Assembly (NCBI GenBank): GCA_039621445.1
Contig: CP154957.1
Location: 34,974,227 to 35,038,226 of the forward strand
Reading direction: 5' to 3'
DNA length: 64,000 nt
From: Euglena gracilis
Taxonomy: Eukaryota; Euglenida; Euglenophyceae; Euglenales
In this document: positions 55,378 through 63,619 of the stretch, one piece after another
Layout: each line of letters begins with the position of its first letter
Position numbering within the stretch: the first letter of the stretch is position 1
Notes under the pieces: generated by a model
What the model saw: the letters and a program-made list of their open reading frames with translations, nothing else
The model's database searches: none
What the model was told of the DNA's origin: nothing
Position numbers and translations under genes: made by a program

Positions 55378-58300
55378 GGGTCCATGTGGTACAGCTCGAG
55401 GTCCGCCACGAGTGCCTGCTTCAGGCGCTCGAATGCCTTCTCTTCCTCCTTGGTCCATGTCACCGGGTGTTTGCTGCCTGCTTTGGCGAGCTCCCGGGGC
55501 AACTTCAGCTTTTCCTGCAGCGGTGCCGCATATTCGGCGAACATTCGCACGTATCCGCTGTAATAATTGCACAGCCCCAAAAATGCCCGGAGGCTGGAGA
55601 CGTTCTTGGGCAACTCCCACTTCTGGACAGCTGCCAGCTTCCCTGGGGCTGGTGACCTTCTTCCTCCTCCCAGCACATGGCCGACAAACTCCACTCGGCG
55701 CATGAACAACTTCACCTTCTTGGGGTCCGAGACCCACTTGTCGCGCTCGAGCGCTGCCAGCGTCTCCCGGACATCTGCGGCATGGGCCTTCAGGAAGTCT
55801 TCTTCCGATTGGCCGACTTTTCTTTTGGTGCAGATGATGATGTCATCAAAGTACGGCCTTGAGTGCCTTTGCAGTCCGGCACACGTCGCATCGATGTCCC
55901 GTTGCAGCAGTGCCGGGCCCACATTGATCCCTTGTGGGACCACAGTCCACTGCCACAGGCCGCCCGGCATTTGGATGTTGGTGATTGGCCGGGACTCGGC
56001 ATCAAGGGCGACTTGATGGAAGGCATCCCGGAGGTCCACTGTGCTGAACAGCTCACATCTTGCTTGCTCGGCCACGATCTCCTCGGTGAGGGGCAGCGGG
56101 TAGCTGTCCGGCTGCAGCTGCTTGTTGGTGAGCGCGTAATCGCACACCAGTCTCCACTTCCCGCTTTTCTTTTTTATTGGGAAGGCGGCTGCCCTCCATG
56201 GACCCCTCCCGGGTTCCAGCTTGCCGTCCTTTCGGCACTCTGCCTCCATTTCCCTCAGGGCATCATGCCTTTCTCCTCTCAGGTGGATCACTCTGCCCAC
56301 CACTGGCACTGCACCTGGCTTCAGCCTGAGCACGGCCTTGCCGTGCGTCCCTCTTGCTGGGGGATTTAGCCCCACTCTTTCCCGGAAGACGCGTCCTGCG
56401 TATTCATCCAGGATTTCTTGCCGGAGCTTGGATGCCAGTGGATCTGGATGCTCGTCGTCTGACTGCACCACGCCTCTGATTTCCACCTGCTCGCCCTGCA
56501 CTTGGAGGATGTGCCTTGCTGCTTCCTGGAGTGCCTCGTTGTCGGAGATCTCCTCATCCGACGCACCTTCATCCTCCTCGGCTTCATGGACCTCTCCGGG
56601 GATGCACATCCGCATTTTCTTCACCAATGCCAGCATTTGCTCCTCCACATCTTCTTCTTCTTCCCACAGACACTCTTCTTCCTCTTGATGTCGTGTTGCC
56701 GTTGATGACAGGGGTTGCTGGAGGGGATGTTGGGTTGAGGATGCTGGGTGTGGTTGCGGCTCTTGCTGGGTGACCACTGTTGCTGTCGATCTTCCTTGTC
56801 CTTGGACGGTGCTGTTCTTCTGCGCACCCAGCAACCACCGTGGCGGATCATGCAGCTGGAGTGCATCTCTCCATGGCTGCACGTCGAGGCGATTGACCTT
56901 CAACCACGGATATCCGAGGATGAGGTCGCAGCCGATGTCCCCGTCGTGTGCGGTGACGGTGCTGCTCCACTGGCTGCCCACTGGCACGCCTTCTTCACTC
57001 CTTGCCTCGAAGGAGAGTGTGAGGGTGGCCTCGTTCTTCCCTCCGTTGAGCTCTTCGCCACTCACTGTCTTGAGCAGCAGCGGCTTGCTGGACTGCGTGA
57101 AGCAGGCTTCTGGCAGCAGGTCCCTCCGGCAGAGAGACGTCTGGGCTCCGGTGTCGATGAGCGCTTTTGCTTGGTAGCACTCACCATTGGCTTCCACGGT
57201 CACTTCCAGCAGCAGCTGGCATCCGCCTCCTCTCCTTTGCATCCTGCCCACTCGAAAGCGGGCTGGCTTTACGTGCCACGGCTTGATGGTCACCTCTTGC
57301 ACTTTGCTGTTGGACACTGCTCCTTCTGCTTCGGTTGCTGCTTGTGGTCCTGTGCCTTGGCACAGGTACTCCACCACGCCGCTTGGGATTCTGTACGCCT
57401 CCTCTCGTGACACTCTGTGGGGGCACCTGCCTCCCAGCTGGAACCGGTGGCGCCGTCTTCCTTTGTCCCCTTGCACCGAGCTTTTGCATCGGCCATCGCA
57501 CAACACGTTGGTGAGATCCCTGGCCATCTCCTTCGGTAACCAGAACCGGGTGGGCTTCCGGTAGCCGAAGTCTTCGAACATGCAGTAGTCGAGGTCCACG
57601 AAGGCCAGGTCTCGGACTACTCGCCTCCTGCGGAGCAGCCCGTGCCGGGGATTCTCGATCCACCACTTCGCCGGAGCGAGGTACTGGATGATCTCCCTTG
57701 TCTTCCTCACCACCGCATCTGCTTCCCTCAACCGCCTCGGCCTTGTCGTCATTGCCGATGAGTACTCGGTGCATGGTGGGGATGCTGCCACCAGATCGAA
57801 GTCACCAGGGGAATACTGCTGCCAGTACTCCCATCGCCGGATGTCTGCCACCACATCGGGATGCCACCGGGAGTCCCAGTCGACACTCACGACATGGTAG
57901 CCCATTGCCTCGAGGGCCCGGCGGACACTGCCCGTCCCGGAGAACAGGTCCAGTGCCCAGAGCTCGCGTCCGCGGCTCTGCTGGTGCTTCTCTTCTTTTG
58001 CTTCTGGCGTCACTGAGCCTGGAGGCACGGATGTGGATGTGGCTTGGGTGATGTTGCTGGATGTTGGATGTGGATGCGGTGTTTCTTGTGGTAGATGTTG
58101 CCTTGATCCTTCTTGAGGCGGTTGTGGTTGATGCTGGGAATCGCTTGGTGGTTGGTGTTGTTGGTGGGGATGCGGCGATGTAGAAGTCGGTTCCAGTGGA
58201 GGTTGTTGTTGAGGTGGATGCTGAGACGAAGATGAAGGTTCTTGTGGGAGTGGTAGCGGGGTGTTTCCTTGTGATGATGATGGCGGTTCGAGTGGCGGCT

Positions 58301-59828
58301 GTAGTGGCAGTGGATGTCGCGAAGTAGATGACGGTTCCCGTGGGTGATATCGTTGATGAGGATGTCGCTTTGATGACGATTCCAGAGGCAGCTGTTGTGG
58401 TGATGCAGATGACGGTCCTGGTGGGAGTTGTGGTTGATGTGGATGCCGTTGAGATGACGAAATCGGTTCTCGTGGCGGTTGTAGCGATTGTGGATGTTGC
58501 GGAGGAGATAACGGTTCCTGTGGGCGATGAAGTTGGTGTGGGTGTCGCTGAGATGACGGAGACGGTTCTCGTGGTGGCAGCCGCGAAGGTGGGTGTCGCG
58601 AAGAAGATGAAGGTTCTGGTGGACGATAATGTTGGGGTGGATGTCGCTGCAAAGATGAAGACAGTTCTCGTGGCAGCGGCTGCGATGACGGATGTCGTGA
58701 TGTGGATGAAGGTTCTCGTGGGAGTTGTGGTTGGTGTGGATGTGGCTTAGATGATGGAGTCGGTTCTCGTGGCGGCAGCGGCGATGGTGGATGCTGTGGA
58801 GAAGATGAAGGTTCTGGTGGATGTTGACGTTGGAGTAGATGTCGCTCTGATGATGATGCGGGTTTGTGGGGTAGCTGCTGTCGAGGTAGTTGTTGCGGTG
58901 AAGATGAAGGTTCTGGTGGGAGTGGTCGTTGGGGAGGATGCAGCTTGGATGATGGTGTCGGTTCTAGTGGCGGCGGCTGCAGTCGGGGTCGGGGTTCGGA
59001 TGTCCGTTCTGGTGGGAGATGTCGTTGGAGGGGATGTTGGGGTGGGGATGACGGTTCTTGTGGATGATGACGCTCGTGGGGTGGCTGCTGCGGGTTGCAT
59101 GTCCGTTCTGGTGGGAGATGTCGATGGTGGAGATGCTGGGGTGGAGATGGCGGTTCTTGTGGCGGATGATGCTCGTGTGGTGGCTGCAGCGGGTTAGAGG
59201 AGCGTTCTGGTGGGAGCTGTTGATGATGGGGAAGTTGGGGTGGAGATGGCGGTTCTTGTGGCGGATGATGCTCGTGGGGTGGCTGCCGGGTTTCGTGTCG
59301 CTTGTTGTCGGGCTGTTGCATGGCTGTTAGGCTTCTTGGGTGCTCTTCTTGTGGTGGATGCCGGTCGGTGTCGCGCAGTGGATGTTGCTTTCTTTGGGGT
59401 AGGTGTTGCTTTTCTTGTTGTGGATGCCGGTTGGTGTCGCGGGGAGGGTGTTGTGTGGTAGATGTTGACCCTTGAGGTGGTTGTCGCGATGAGGTTGTCG
59501 TTTCCTTCTTACTTCCTTTTCCCTTGGAGTGGTTGTTGTTCTTCGTTGTTGATCTTTGCCATTTCCTTGGCATAGATCTCTCCCCTTCTTCCTTCCTTCC
59601 CTTTGCGCCTTGATCCTTGTCGGGTTGTGTCATCGGAGGTGATTGTCTTGGCTTGCGGTTTCTTTTCTTTTTCTCCACCACCTGCCATCCTTCCTCCTCT
59701 CGATGCCTGGACAGGGTGGTGGAGCACACCTGCACGGTTCTCACCTCGTGCACTTCCTCTTGCCGGTCTCCGGCTCGGGGTTTTGACTGCCTGCCCAGGC
59801 CTCCTCCCCTGGGGCCTGGGCGGCCCCT
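54327..59828 (-). CDS. gypsy pol reading frame (readthrough of gag UGA)
   Basis: One open frame from just after the gag stop to 54327, holding the basic N-terminus (VVEKKKRNRKPRQSPPM), Pro-rich repeats, methyltransferase, protease and RT. No ATG lies near its start: the codon at 59753 is GTG and the frame is open back to the UGA at 59829-59831. So pol is probably made by stop-codon readthrough in frame with gag, or from a spliced RNA. Beyond 55377 this frame is off-frame for RNase H. Confidence 0.75.
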   Translation of the reverse strand, partial: RGRPGPRGGGLGRQSKPRAGDRQEEVHEVRTVQVCSTTLSRHREEEGWQVVEKKKRNRKPRQSPPMTQPDKDQGAKGRKEEGERSMPRKWQRSTTKNNNHSKGKGSKKETTTSSRQPPQGSTSTTQHPPRDTNRHPQQEKQHLPQRKQHPLRDTDRHPPQEEHPRSLTAMQQPDNKRHETRQPPHEHHPPQEPPSPPQLPHHQQLPPERSSNPLQPPHEHHPPQEPPSPPQHLHHRHLPPERTCNPQQPPHERHHPQEPSSPPQHPLQRHLPPERTSEPRPRLQPPPLEPTPSSKLHPPQRPLPPEPSSSPQQLPRQQLPHKPASSSERHLLQRQHPPEPSSSPQHPPSPLPPREPTPSSKPHPHQPQLPREPSSTSRHPSSQPLPRELSSSLQRHPPQHYRPPEPSSSSRHPPSRLPPREPSPSSQRHPHQLHRPQEPLSPPQHPQSLQPPREPISSSQRHPHQPQLPPGPSSASPQQLPLESSSKRHPHQRYHPREPSSTSRHPLPLQPPLEPPSSSQGNTPLPLPQEPSSSSQHPPQQQPPLEPTSTSPHPHQQHQPPSDSQHQPQPPQEGSRQHLPQETPHPHPTSSNITQATSTSVPPGSVTPEAKEEKHQQSRGRELWALDLFSGTGSVRRALEAMGYHVVSVDWDSRWHPDVVADIRRWEYWQQYSPGDFDLVAASPPCTEYSSAMTTRPRRLREADAVVRKTREIIQYLAPAKWWIENPRHGLLRRRRVVRDLAFVDLDYCMFEDFGYRKPTRFWLPKEMARDLTNVLCDGRCKSSVQGDKGRRRHRFQLGGRCPHRVSREEAYRIPSGVVEYLCQGTGPQAATEAEGAVSNSKVQEVTIKPWHVKPARFRVGRMQRRGGGCQLLLEVTVEANGECYQAKALIDTGAQTSLCRRDLLPEACFTQSSKPLLLKTVSGEELNGGKNEATLTLSFEARSEEGVPVGSQWSSTVTAHDGDIGCDLILGYPWLKVNRLDVQPWRDALQLHDPPRWLLGAQKNSTVQGQGRSTATVVTQQEPQPHPASSTQHPLQQPLSSTATRHQEEEECLWEEEEDVEEQMLALVKKMRMCIPGEVHEAEEDEGASDEEISDNEALQEAARHILQVQGEQVEIRGVVQSDDEHPDPLASKLRQEILDEYAGRVFRERVGLNPPARGTHGKAVLRLKPGAVPVVGRVIHLRGERHDALREMEAECRKDGKLEPGRGPWRAAAFPIKKKSGKWRLVCDYALTNKQLQPDSYPLPLTEEIVAEQARCELFSTVDLRDAFHQVALDAESRPITNIQMPGGLWQWTVVPQGINVGPALLQRDIDATCAGLQRHSRPYFDDIIICTKRKVGQSEEDFLKAHAADVRETLAALERDKWVSDPKKVKLFMRRVEFVGHVLGGGRRSPAPGKLAAVQKWELPKNVSSLRAFLGLCNYYSGYVRMFAEYAAPLQEKLKLPRELAKAGSKHPVTWTKEEEKAFERLKQALVADLELYHMDPHQGVCPSDRCIGLCGGCGAGAVPTGGRTPVPRGHQARCLHPRGLHEPQAHRWPTAEVGHQGQGDVCNRLRPGQVGAVHSGQRGAGADRPQEPTRVVQRACRRSRPTRPPSKVACKAQQLPAGSHPCARPSKHHRRCALKMGISRQPRLQGHHLAWHRSRHERNAKANPEGEGRGEIVSKGHSPNRHSHRRKASMHHTTQAQNHREHRSGSDHPSTDEKEPGSTNSQGVHRHGDAKPSTSRHSKTHQTHQRSQQHAKEKRKASSPTDQQQISQGLSGGRGGRGGNHSTHSRNTQGKGCHNINRRPNNLITPSTSRHLYHAAATSVFQHPSTLTILIITRHPNILPNHICP
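55377..57250 (-). CDS. gypsy protease and reverse transcriptase
   Basis: Same frame as the methyltransferase upstream. Retropepsin active site KALIDTGAQTSLCRRDLLPE (about 57120-57168), then DIGCDLILGYPWLKVNRLDV. After an acidic Glu-rich spacer the RT shows GPWRAAAFPIKKKSGKWRLV, CDYALTNKQLQPDSYPLPL, FSTVDLRDAFHQVALD, WQWTVVPQGINVGPALLQRD and the catalytic PYFDDIIICTKRK (55842-55853). VEFVGHVLGGGRRSPAPGKL and LRAFLGLCNYYSGYVRMFAE (thumb) follow. The frame departs from the family after ELYHMDP because of one extra C at about 55377. Confidence 0.9.
57330..57962 (-). CDS. C5-cytosine DNA methyltransferase domain in gypsy polyprotein
   Basis: In frame with protease and RT, about residues 598-805 of the ORF that starts near 59753. 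Motif I is WALDLFSGTGSVRRALEAMG (SAM binding, 57930-57950 for DLFSGTG). Motif IV is DLVAASPPCTEYSSAMTT with the catalytic Cys (57771-57773). Motif VI is WWIENPRHGLL (ENP, about 57648-57666). Then comes YCMFEDFGYRKPTRFW (motif VIII region, from 57541), a Cys-containing stretch LCDGRCKSS, and VSREEAYRIPSGVVEYL (motif IX/X-like). It is short, without an extended target-recognition domain, like phage and giant-virus enzymes rather than host DNMT1 or DNMT3. Every core catalytic residue I can check is present, so activity is plausible. It could methylate reverse-transcribed element DNA. Confidence 0.85.
58020..59480 (-). repeat. Pro/His/Ser/Gln-rich coding tandem repeat in pol
   Basis: About 25-30 imperfect copies of a 45-60-bp unit encode phrases such as RHPPQ, PPEPSSSSQHP and PPQEPSSPPQ over some 480 residues, between the gag-pol stop and the methyltransferase. 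The region is disordered and rich in His and Pro. The DNA is a minisatellite (GATGAAGGTTCTGGTGG on the plus strand). It may act as a flexible spacer. Reading frame is maintained throughout, which argues for selection or recent origin. Confidence 0.85.
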
Positions 59829-62060
59829 TCACTCCTCCCACTCCTCCACTGCGGCGACACTCCTCCCTCGGCCGCCGTCTTTTCCTCCTTTGCCTTTTCC
59901 ATCTCCCTTTCCTTTGCTCTTGCCTTTCTCATCGCCTTTGCCTTTGCCACCCTTGTCTTGTCCACCACCTTTGCCATCTCCTCCCTTTGACCATTGTGGG
60001 TTGCCTTTTCCCTTGCCTTTGGCATCCCATGAGTTGTTCCACGACGCTCCGCCTTGGTACGGGGCATTCTGCCACTGTCCCGATGATGACCACTCTGGTT
60101 GTCGATCTCCTCCCTTCACCGCCGGTGGCGGTGACGGTGCACTTTGGGTGGGCTGTGGTCCGGGTTGCACCGTGCTTGTCGGTTGCTCCTCCTTCTTCTC
60201 AGACACCTTTGGAGGTGTCGGGGGCCTCTTATCTTGCCGTTTGTTTCCCTTGCCCACTTGCCGGACAGCTTCTTCCTCTTCTTCTTCCGCACCATCCCAC
60301 TCTGCATCCACTTCCCGGTGCCACCGCGGCTGTGGCCGATGGTCTTGCCTTTGGGGGCCGGAGATTTGCTGCGGCTCGGGCGCGTTGGCGATCCGCTGCT
60401 CCGTTCGGAGCCAACGAGTCATCAGCTCGTTGATTTCTTTTGGCCCCAACTCCGCATTGTCCGGGGAGACCTTGACAACGCTCCCGCCTTGGAGCCGCTG
60501 CCGGTCATAGAGCATTTTGATGGCATGCCGATGCTCTTCCCCTTGCGGCGTCACCTTCACTCGCTTGCCGAACCGTCGCACGGCAAGTGGTCTCAGCCCG
60601 GTCTCCGCCAGCACCATGTTCTCCACCTCCTCTGTGGCCACATCGATTGGCAGCCCATCGAGCACCAAGGTGCCCCTCTCTGTCCTTTTGTCCTCCTCCA
60701 TCGCCAGCTTCCTTCGCCACGGATCCCTTGGGATCGCATTCATCAACAGGCGACTCAGTTCTGCATCACTGACATCGCCAAGTTGCCCACCCAGGGTCAT
60801 CATCTGTGCGTAGAGCTCACGCCACGACTTCTCTGTTGGCTTGCCCGCATGCGCCATCTTCAGCCGGTGGAGCTTGCGGCGGAGGACCTCCTTGTCTTCC
60901 GCCCCGAACTCCAGGTCGAGGCGCGCCCAGTACTCTTCGTACCCGAGGTCCGGATTGGCTTCCAGCTCCTGGTCCACCAGGAGAGCCCCGGCCTCGTCGA
61001 GTGCACTTCGCAGCAACGCCAATCGCTGTGCATCGGTCATTGCTGGCATCAGCCCTTCCGTTTCTCGTAGAAACGGAATCCACTTTCTTCTCCACATTGG
61101 CCAGTCCTCTGCAATCCCGCTGAACCTTCCGGGATGTCTGCCGCTGATGGACTCCAGGAGTTGTGGGGGTAGGAGTTGGAGTTGTGGACTGACGGTGTGT
61201 GCTTGCACTGGGGCGATGGTCACTTCCACCCCCCGCACCGCCGTTCCGGTTGTGCTCCTGGGTGGCTGTGTCACTTGCGTCATTGGCATCACTGCTTGTA
61301 CTGGGATTGATGTCACTGCTTCACTTTGCACCATTGATCGCGTGCTCTTTCTTGCCAACCTGAGCTCCGGTCGCACCGCAACCGAAGATTGTTGTCGTGC
61401 TTGTATTTCTGGGTACGGTTGGGACGGGAATGTGTGGACCTCTGCACGTTGACGGACTTCTTCACGGGGGATGTGTGGTTCCTGGATGGGCGTTGTTGTG
61501 CTGAGCTGTAGCCGTGCGACTTGTCTCGCCAGATCTTGCACTTCTCGCTCCATCTGTTCACTGCTGCTCACATTGGGGCGTGATTGTTGCCGGATTAGCT
61601 GGATGTCCCTCTGTATTTCCCTGAGCTGTGTCTTTGTCTCCTTGATGGCCTTGGAGAACGCTCCCTCTCCATGGAGCACTCTCTCCCGCAGCTGTCGGAT
61701 GCCGTCCTCCACCTCTTCCGTTGATTGGAGTGGTTGTTGTGGAAGTTGAAGTCGTTTGATCTCCTCGTGCATCTTGTTCTCCACCCGCTCCATGGCCCTT
61801 GCCAGTGCTTCGTCCGCCACCTCGACCTTCTTGCTCAGCCGGAGAAGGTCTCTGTCCTTCTCATCTTTGGATCGGGCCATGGAGGTCTCCAGGGCTTGTA
61901 CCCTGGCCCCAAGGTGGTGGAAGTCGTGCACCTGGATCTCGAGCTTCCGGATGTACTCCGTCGTCTCGCGTTTGAACTGCTTGTTGTTCTGCTCGAGGGC
62001 CTGCACCTTGAAGATCAGATCCTGGATGAGAGTGCGGATGTGGTCGGTTGTTGGGGTTGC
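59829..62060 (-). CDS. gypsy gag, main part
   Basis: Coiled-coil heptads (LIQDLIFKVQALEQNNKQF, LEIQVHDFHHLGARVQALET) lead into a gag core: GRFSGIAEDWPMWRRKWIPF (about 61085-61140), ALLRSALDEAGALLVDQELE and GYEEYWARLDLEFGAEDKEV, typical of retrotransposon gag. A second module (RGTLVLDGLPIDVATEEVEN) follows. The C-terminus is Lys/Gly-rich (GKGKGNPQWSKGGDGKGGG) instead of a CCHC knuckle, presumably binding RNA. Ends VEEWEE-UGA at 59829. Confidence 0.82.
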   Translation of the reverse strand, partial: ATPTTDHIRTLIQDLIFKVQALEQNNKQFKRETTEYIRKLEIQVHDFHHLGARVQALETSMARSKDEKDRDLLRLSKKVEVADEALARAMERVENKMHEEIKRLQLPQQPLQSTEEVEDGIRQLRERVLHGEGAFSKAIKETKTQLREIQRDIQLIRQQSRPNVSSSEQMEREVQDLARQVARLQLSTTTPIQEPHIPREEVRQRAEVHTFPSQPYPEIQARQQSSVAVRPELRLARKSTRSMVQSEAVTSIPVQAVMPMTQVTQPPRSTTGTAVRGVEVTIAPVQAHTVSPQLQLLPPQLLESISGRHPGRFSGIAEDWPMWRRKWIPFLRETEGLMPAMTDAQRLALLRSALDEAGALLVDQELEANPDLGYEEYWARLDLEFGAEDKEVLRRKLHRLKMAHAGKPTEKSWRELYAQMMTLGGQLGDVSDAELSRLLMNAIPRDPWRRKLAMEEDKRTERGTLVLDGLPIDVATEEVENMVLAETGLRPLAVRRFGKRVKVTPQGEEHRHAIKMLYDRQRLQGGSVVKVSPDNAELGPKEINELMTRWLRTEQRIANAPEPQQISGPQRQDHRPQPRWHREVDAEWDGAEEEEEEAVRQVGKGNKRQDKRPPTPPKVSEKKEEQPTSTVQPGPQPTQSAPSPPPAVKGGDRQPEWSSSGQWQNAPYQGGASWNNSWDAKGKGKGNPQWSKGGDGKGGGQDKGGKGKGDEKGKSKGKGDGKGKGGKDGGRGRSVAAVEEWEE

Positions 62061-63619
62061 GATGTCTGTTGTTTTTGCTTCATCTCCTGGATCTCCTTCG
62101 CCATCACCGCCACCTGTGTCTGCTGTGCTTGTTTCATCGCCTCCACCTCCTTCTTGATGACCGTCACTTCCTCCACCGTCGCCCGTTTCAGTCGGTCTTT
62201 CGATTGTTCGATTTCTTGGATCCGCACTGTCATTCTGTTCATTGCCACCTCCATCTCCGGGTTCTGGATAGGTTGTTGCGGTTTTGGTGATCCTTTTGCT
62301 GCTTGTTGCTCGTGTTCGCGCCGCATCATTTCCACTAGGGACCGGATGTCGCTGTTTCGCGTTGTTGTCTCCATCTTGATCTGCTCCTTCACCATTTGAA
62401 CCTCGCTTTCGACGACGGTGATTCGCGCATCGTGTTTGCTGATAGTGTGGATTGTCGCGGCGTCGACGGTTGCACCTTTGGAGGACGATGAAGCCGCTTC
62501 GGTCTTGATCTGCTCCTTCAACCCTTGGACATCTCGTTCCACCATCGCGAAGCGAACCTCGTGCTGTGTGATCGCGGTTTGCGCGGCGCTCGCCGCTTCG
62601 TGCAGCGTTGTAGTCTCTGCCGCGCATCGCATCGAAACGTCATACGCACGGGTTGCTTGCTCACGCACGAGATTGACTGCGGTGTCGCATGCGGTGATTT
62701 GTCGTTTGACTGTCTCGATGTCTTGTTGTTGTTGTGCCGCCGTCGCCTTGATGTCGTTGAACATCTCGTCCTGCTTGTAGTCACCCTCAGTAGGCCACCA
62801 TCCTCCTTCAGACCCCCATGGTTCCCACCGTTGTTCCTCCCACTGCTCCTGCTCCTCCGTCTCCTCTGCTCCCCCTTCCTCTGGGGAGAGTCTCGGGACC
62901 TTCTGGGGCCGGGGAGTGGCCCCAGAGGAGAACGGGGTCCGCAGCCCCATGTCTCGGCTCCCTTGGGGGGGCTGCGGTCCGTCGGTTGGGTCCGGGACGT
63001 CGGATGTCGGGGAGGAGTAGGATGGGGGATGAGGGCTGAAGGATGGGGGATGTGGGGTGTATGAGGAGGAGGGTGGGGGACGGATGGAGAAGATGGAGGG
63101 ATGGTTTGGGTCGGAGTCGGTGGGGGAGAAGGGTGGAGGCAGCACTGATGGGGCTTCATCGAGCGATGGGAACGGGGGGAAAAGGGGATTTCCGGTTGAC
63201 TTTCCTTTCCGTGGGGTGGGGGTTCGATCCCGAGGGCTATCGAGATCAAAATCATTTGTACTTGGGGACAGCAGGGCTAGGGCTGTGCATTGGGCATCCC
63301 CGTGGGGGCTACCACGGAGATGTGATGGGGGGCCCCCGTAGGGGATTGCGGGCATCGCTGGGGTGGGGTCGCCGAGTGCTGGGCCTCGGCCGGTGATCTG
63401 AAGGTTCACCTCAGAGTGGGCCGCGAGGAATGGGTTGTTGTGTGGGGTAGGGTCGTAAGCCTCTGCTACCAGTTTCCCAGGGGGGGTCCCGGTCTCGCTG
63501 GGGTTCCGGCAGGGTGGGTCCCGGGTCACGGATCCGGCGAGGGGGGGTGCGCGGGTGGGCTCAGCCCCCACGGAGGCCCTGGGAAGCTCCGTGGGTGCTT
63601 GGAATGGGTTGGGATCCAT
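62015..63619 (-). CDS. gypsy gag, N-terminal frame
   Basis: Opens at an ATG (63617-63619) that lies inside the 5' LTR, then reads through the primer-binding site as LVAEAYDPT. It continues as Pro/Ser-rich text and, from about 62780, a long coiled coil (VKRQITACDTAVNLVREQA, EVTVIKKEVEAMKQAQQ). It is followed in another frame by the coiled coil of the main gag part, so a frameshift near 62055 (CCCC run) joins them. The true start might be an internal Met such as AMPAIPYGG. Confidence 0.7.
   Translation of the reverse strand: MDPNPFQAPTELPRASVGAEPTRAPPLAGSVTRDPPCRNPSETGTPPGKLVAEAYDPTPHNNPFLAAHSEVNLQITGRGPALGDPTPAMPAIPYGGPPSHLRGSPHGDAQCTALALLSPSTNDFDLDSPRDRTPTPRKGKSTGNPLFPPFPSLDEAPSVLPPPFSPTDSDPNHPSIFSIRPPPSSSYTPHPPSFSPHPPSYSSPTSDVPDPTDGPQPPQGSRDMGLRTPFSSGATPRPQKVPRLSPEEGGAEETEEQEQWEEQRWEPWGSEGGWWPTEGDYKQDEMFNDIKATAAQQQQDIETVKRQITACDTAVNLVREQATRAYDVSMRCAAETTTLHEAASAAQTAITQHEVRFAMVERDVQGLKEQIKTEAASSSSKGATVDAATIHTISKHDARITVVESEVQMVKEQIKMETTTRNSDIRSLVEMMRREHEQQAAKGSPKPQQPIQNPEMEVAMNRMTVRIQEIEQSKDRLKRATVEEVTVIKKEVEAMKQAQQTQVAVMAKEIQEMKQKQQTSQPQQPTTSALSSRI
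63460..63471 (-). other. primer-binding site for initiator tRNA-Met
   Basis: The minus strand reads TGGTAGCAGAGG directly after the LTR end (GGGAAAC). This is complementary to CCUCUGCUACCA, the 3' end of eukaryotic initiator tRNA-Met, with 12 of 12 matches and correct placement. It fixes the LTR boundary and orientation. Confidence 0.85.

Noticed and set aside
58328-59461. Plus-strand Val/Asp/Gly-rich ORFs
   Set aside because: Antisense of the Pro/His/Ser coding repeat of pol.
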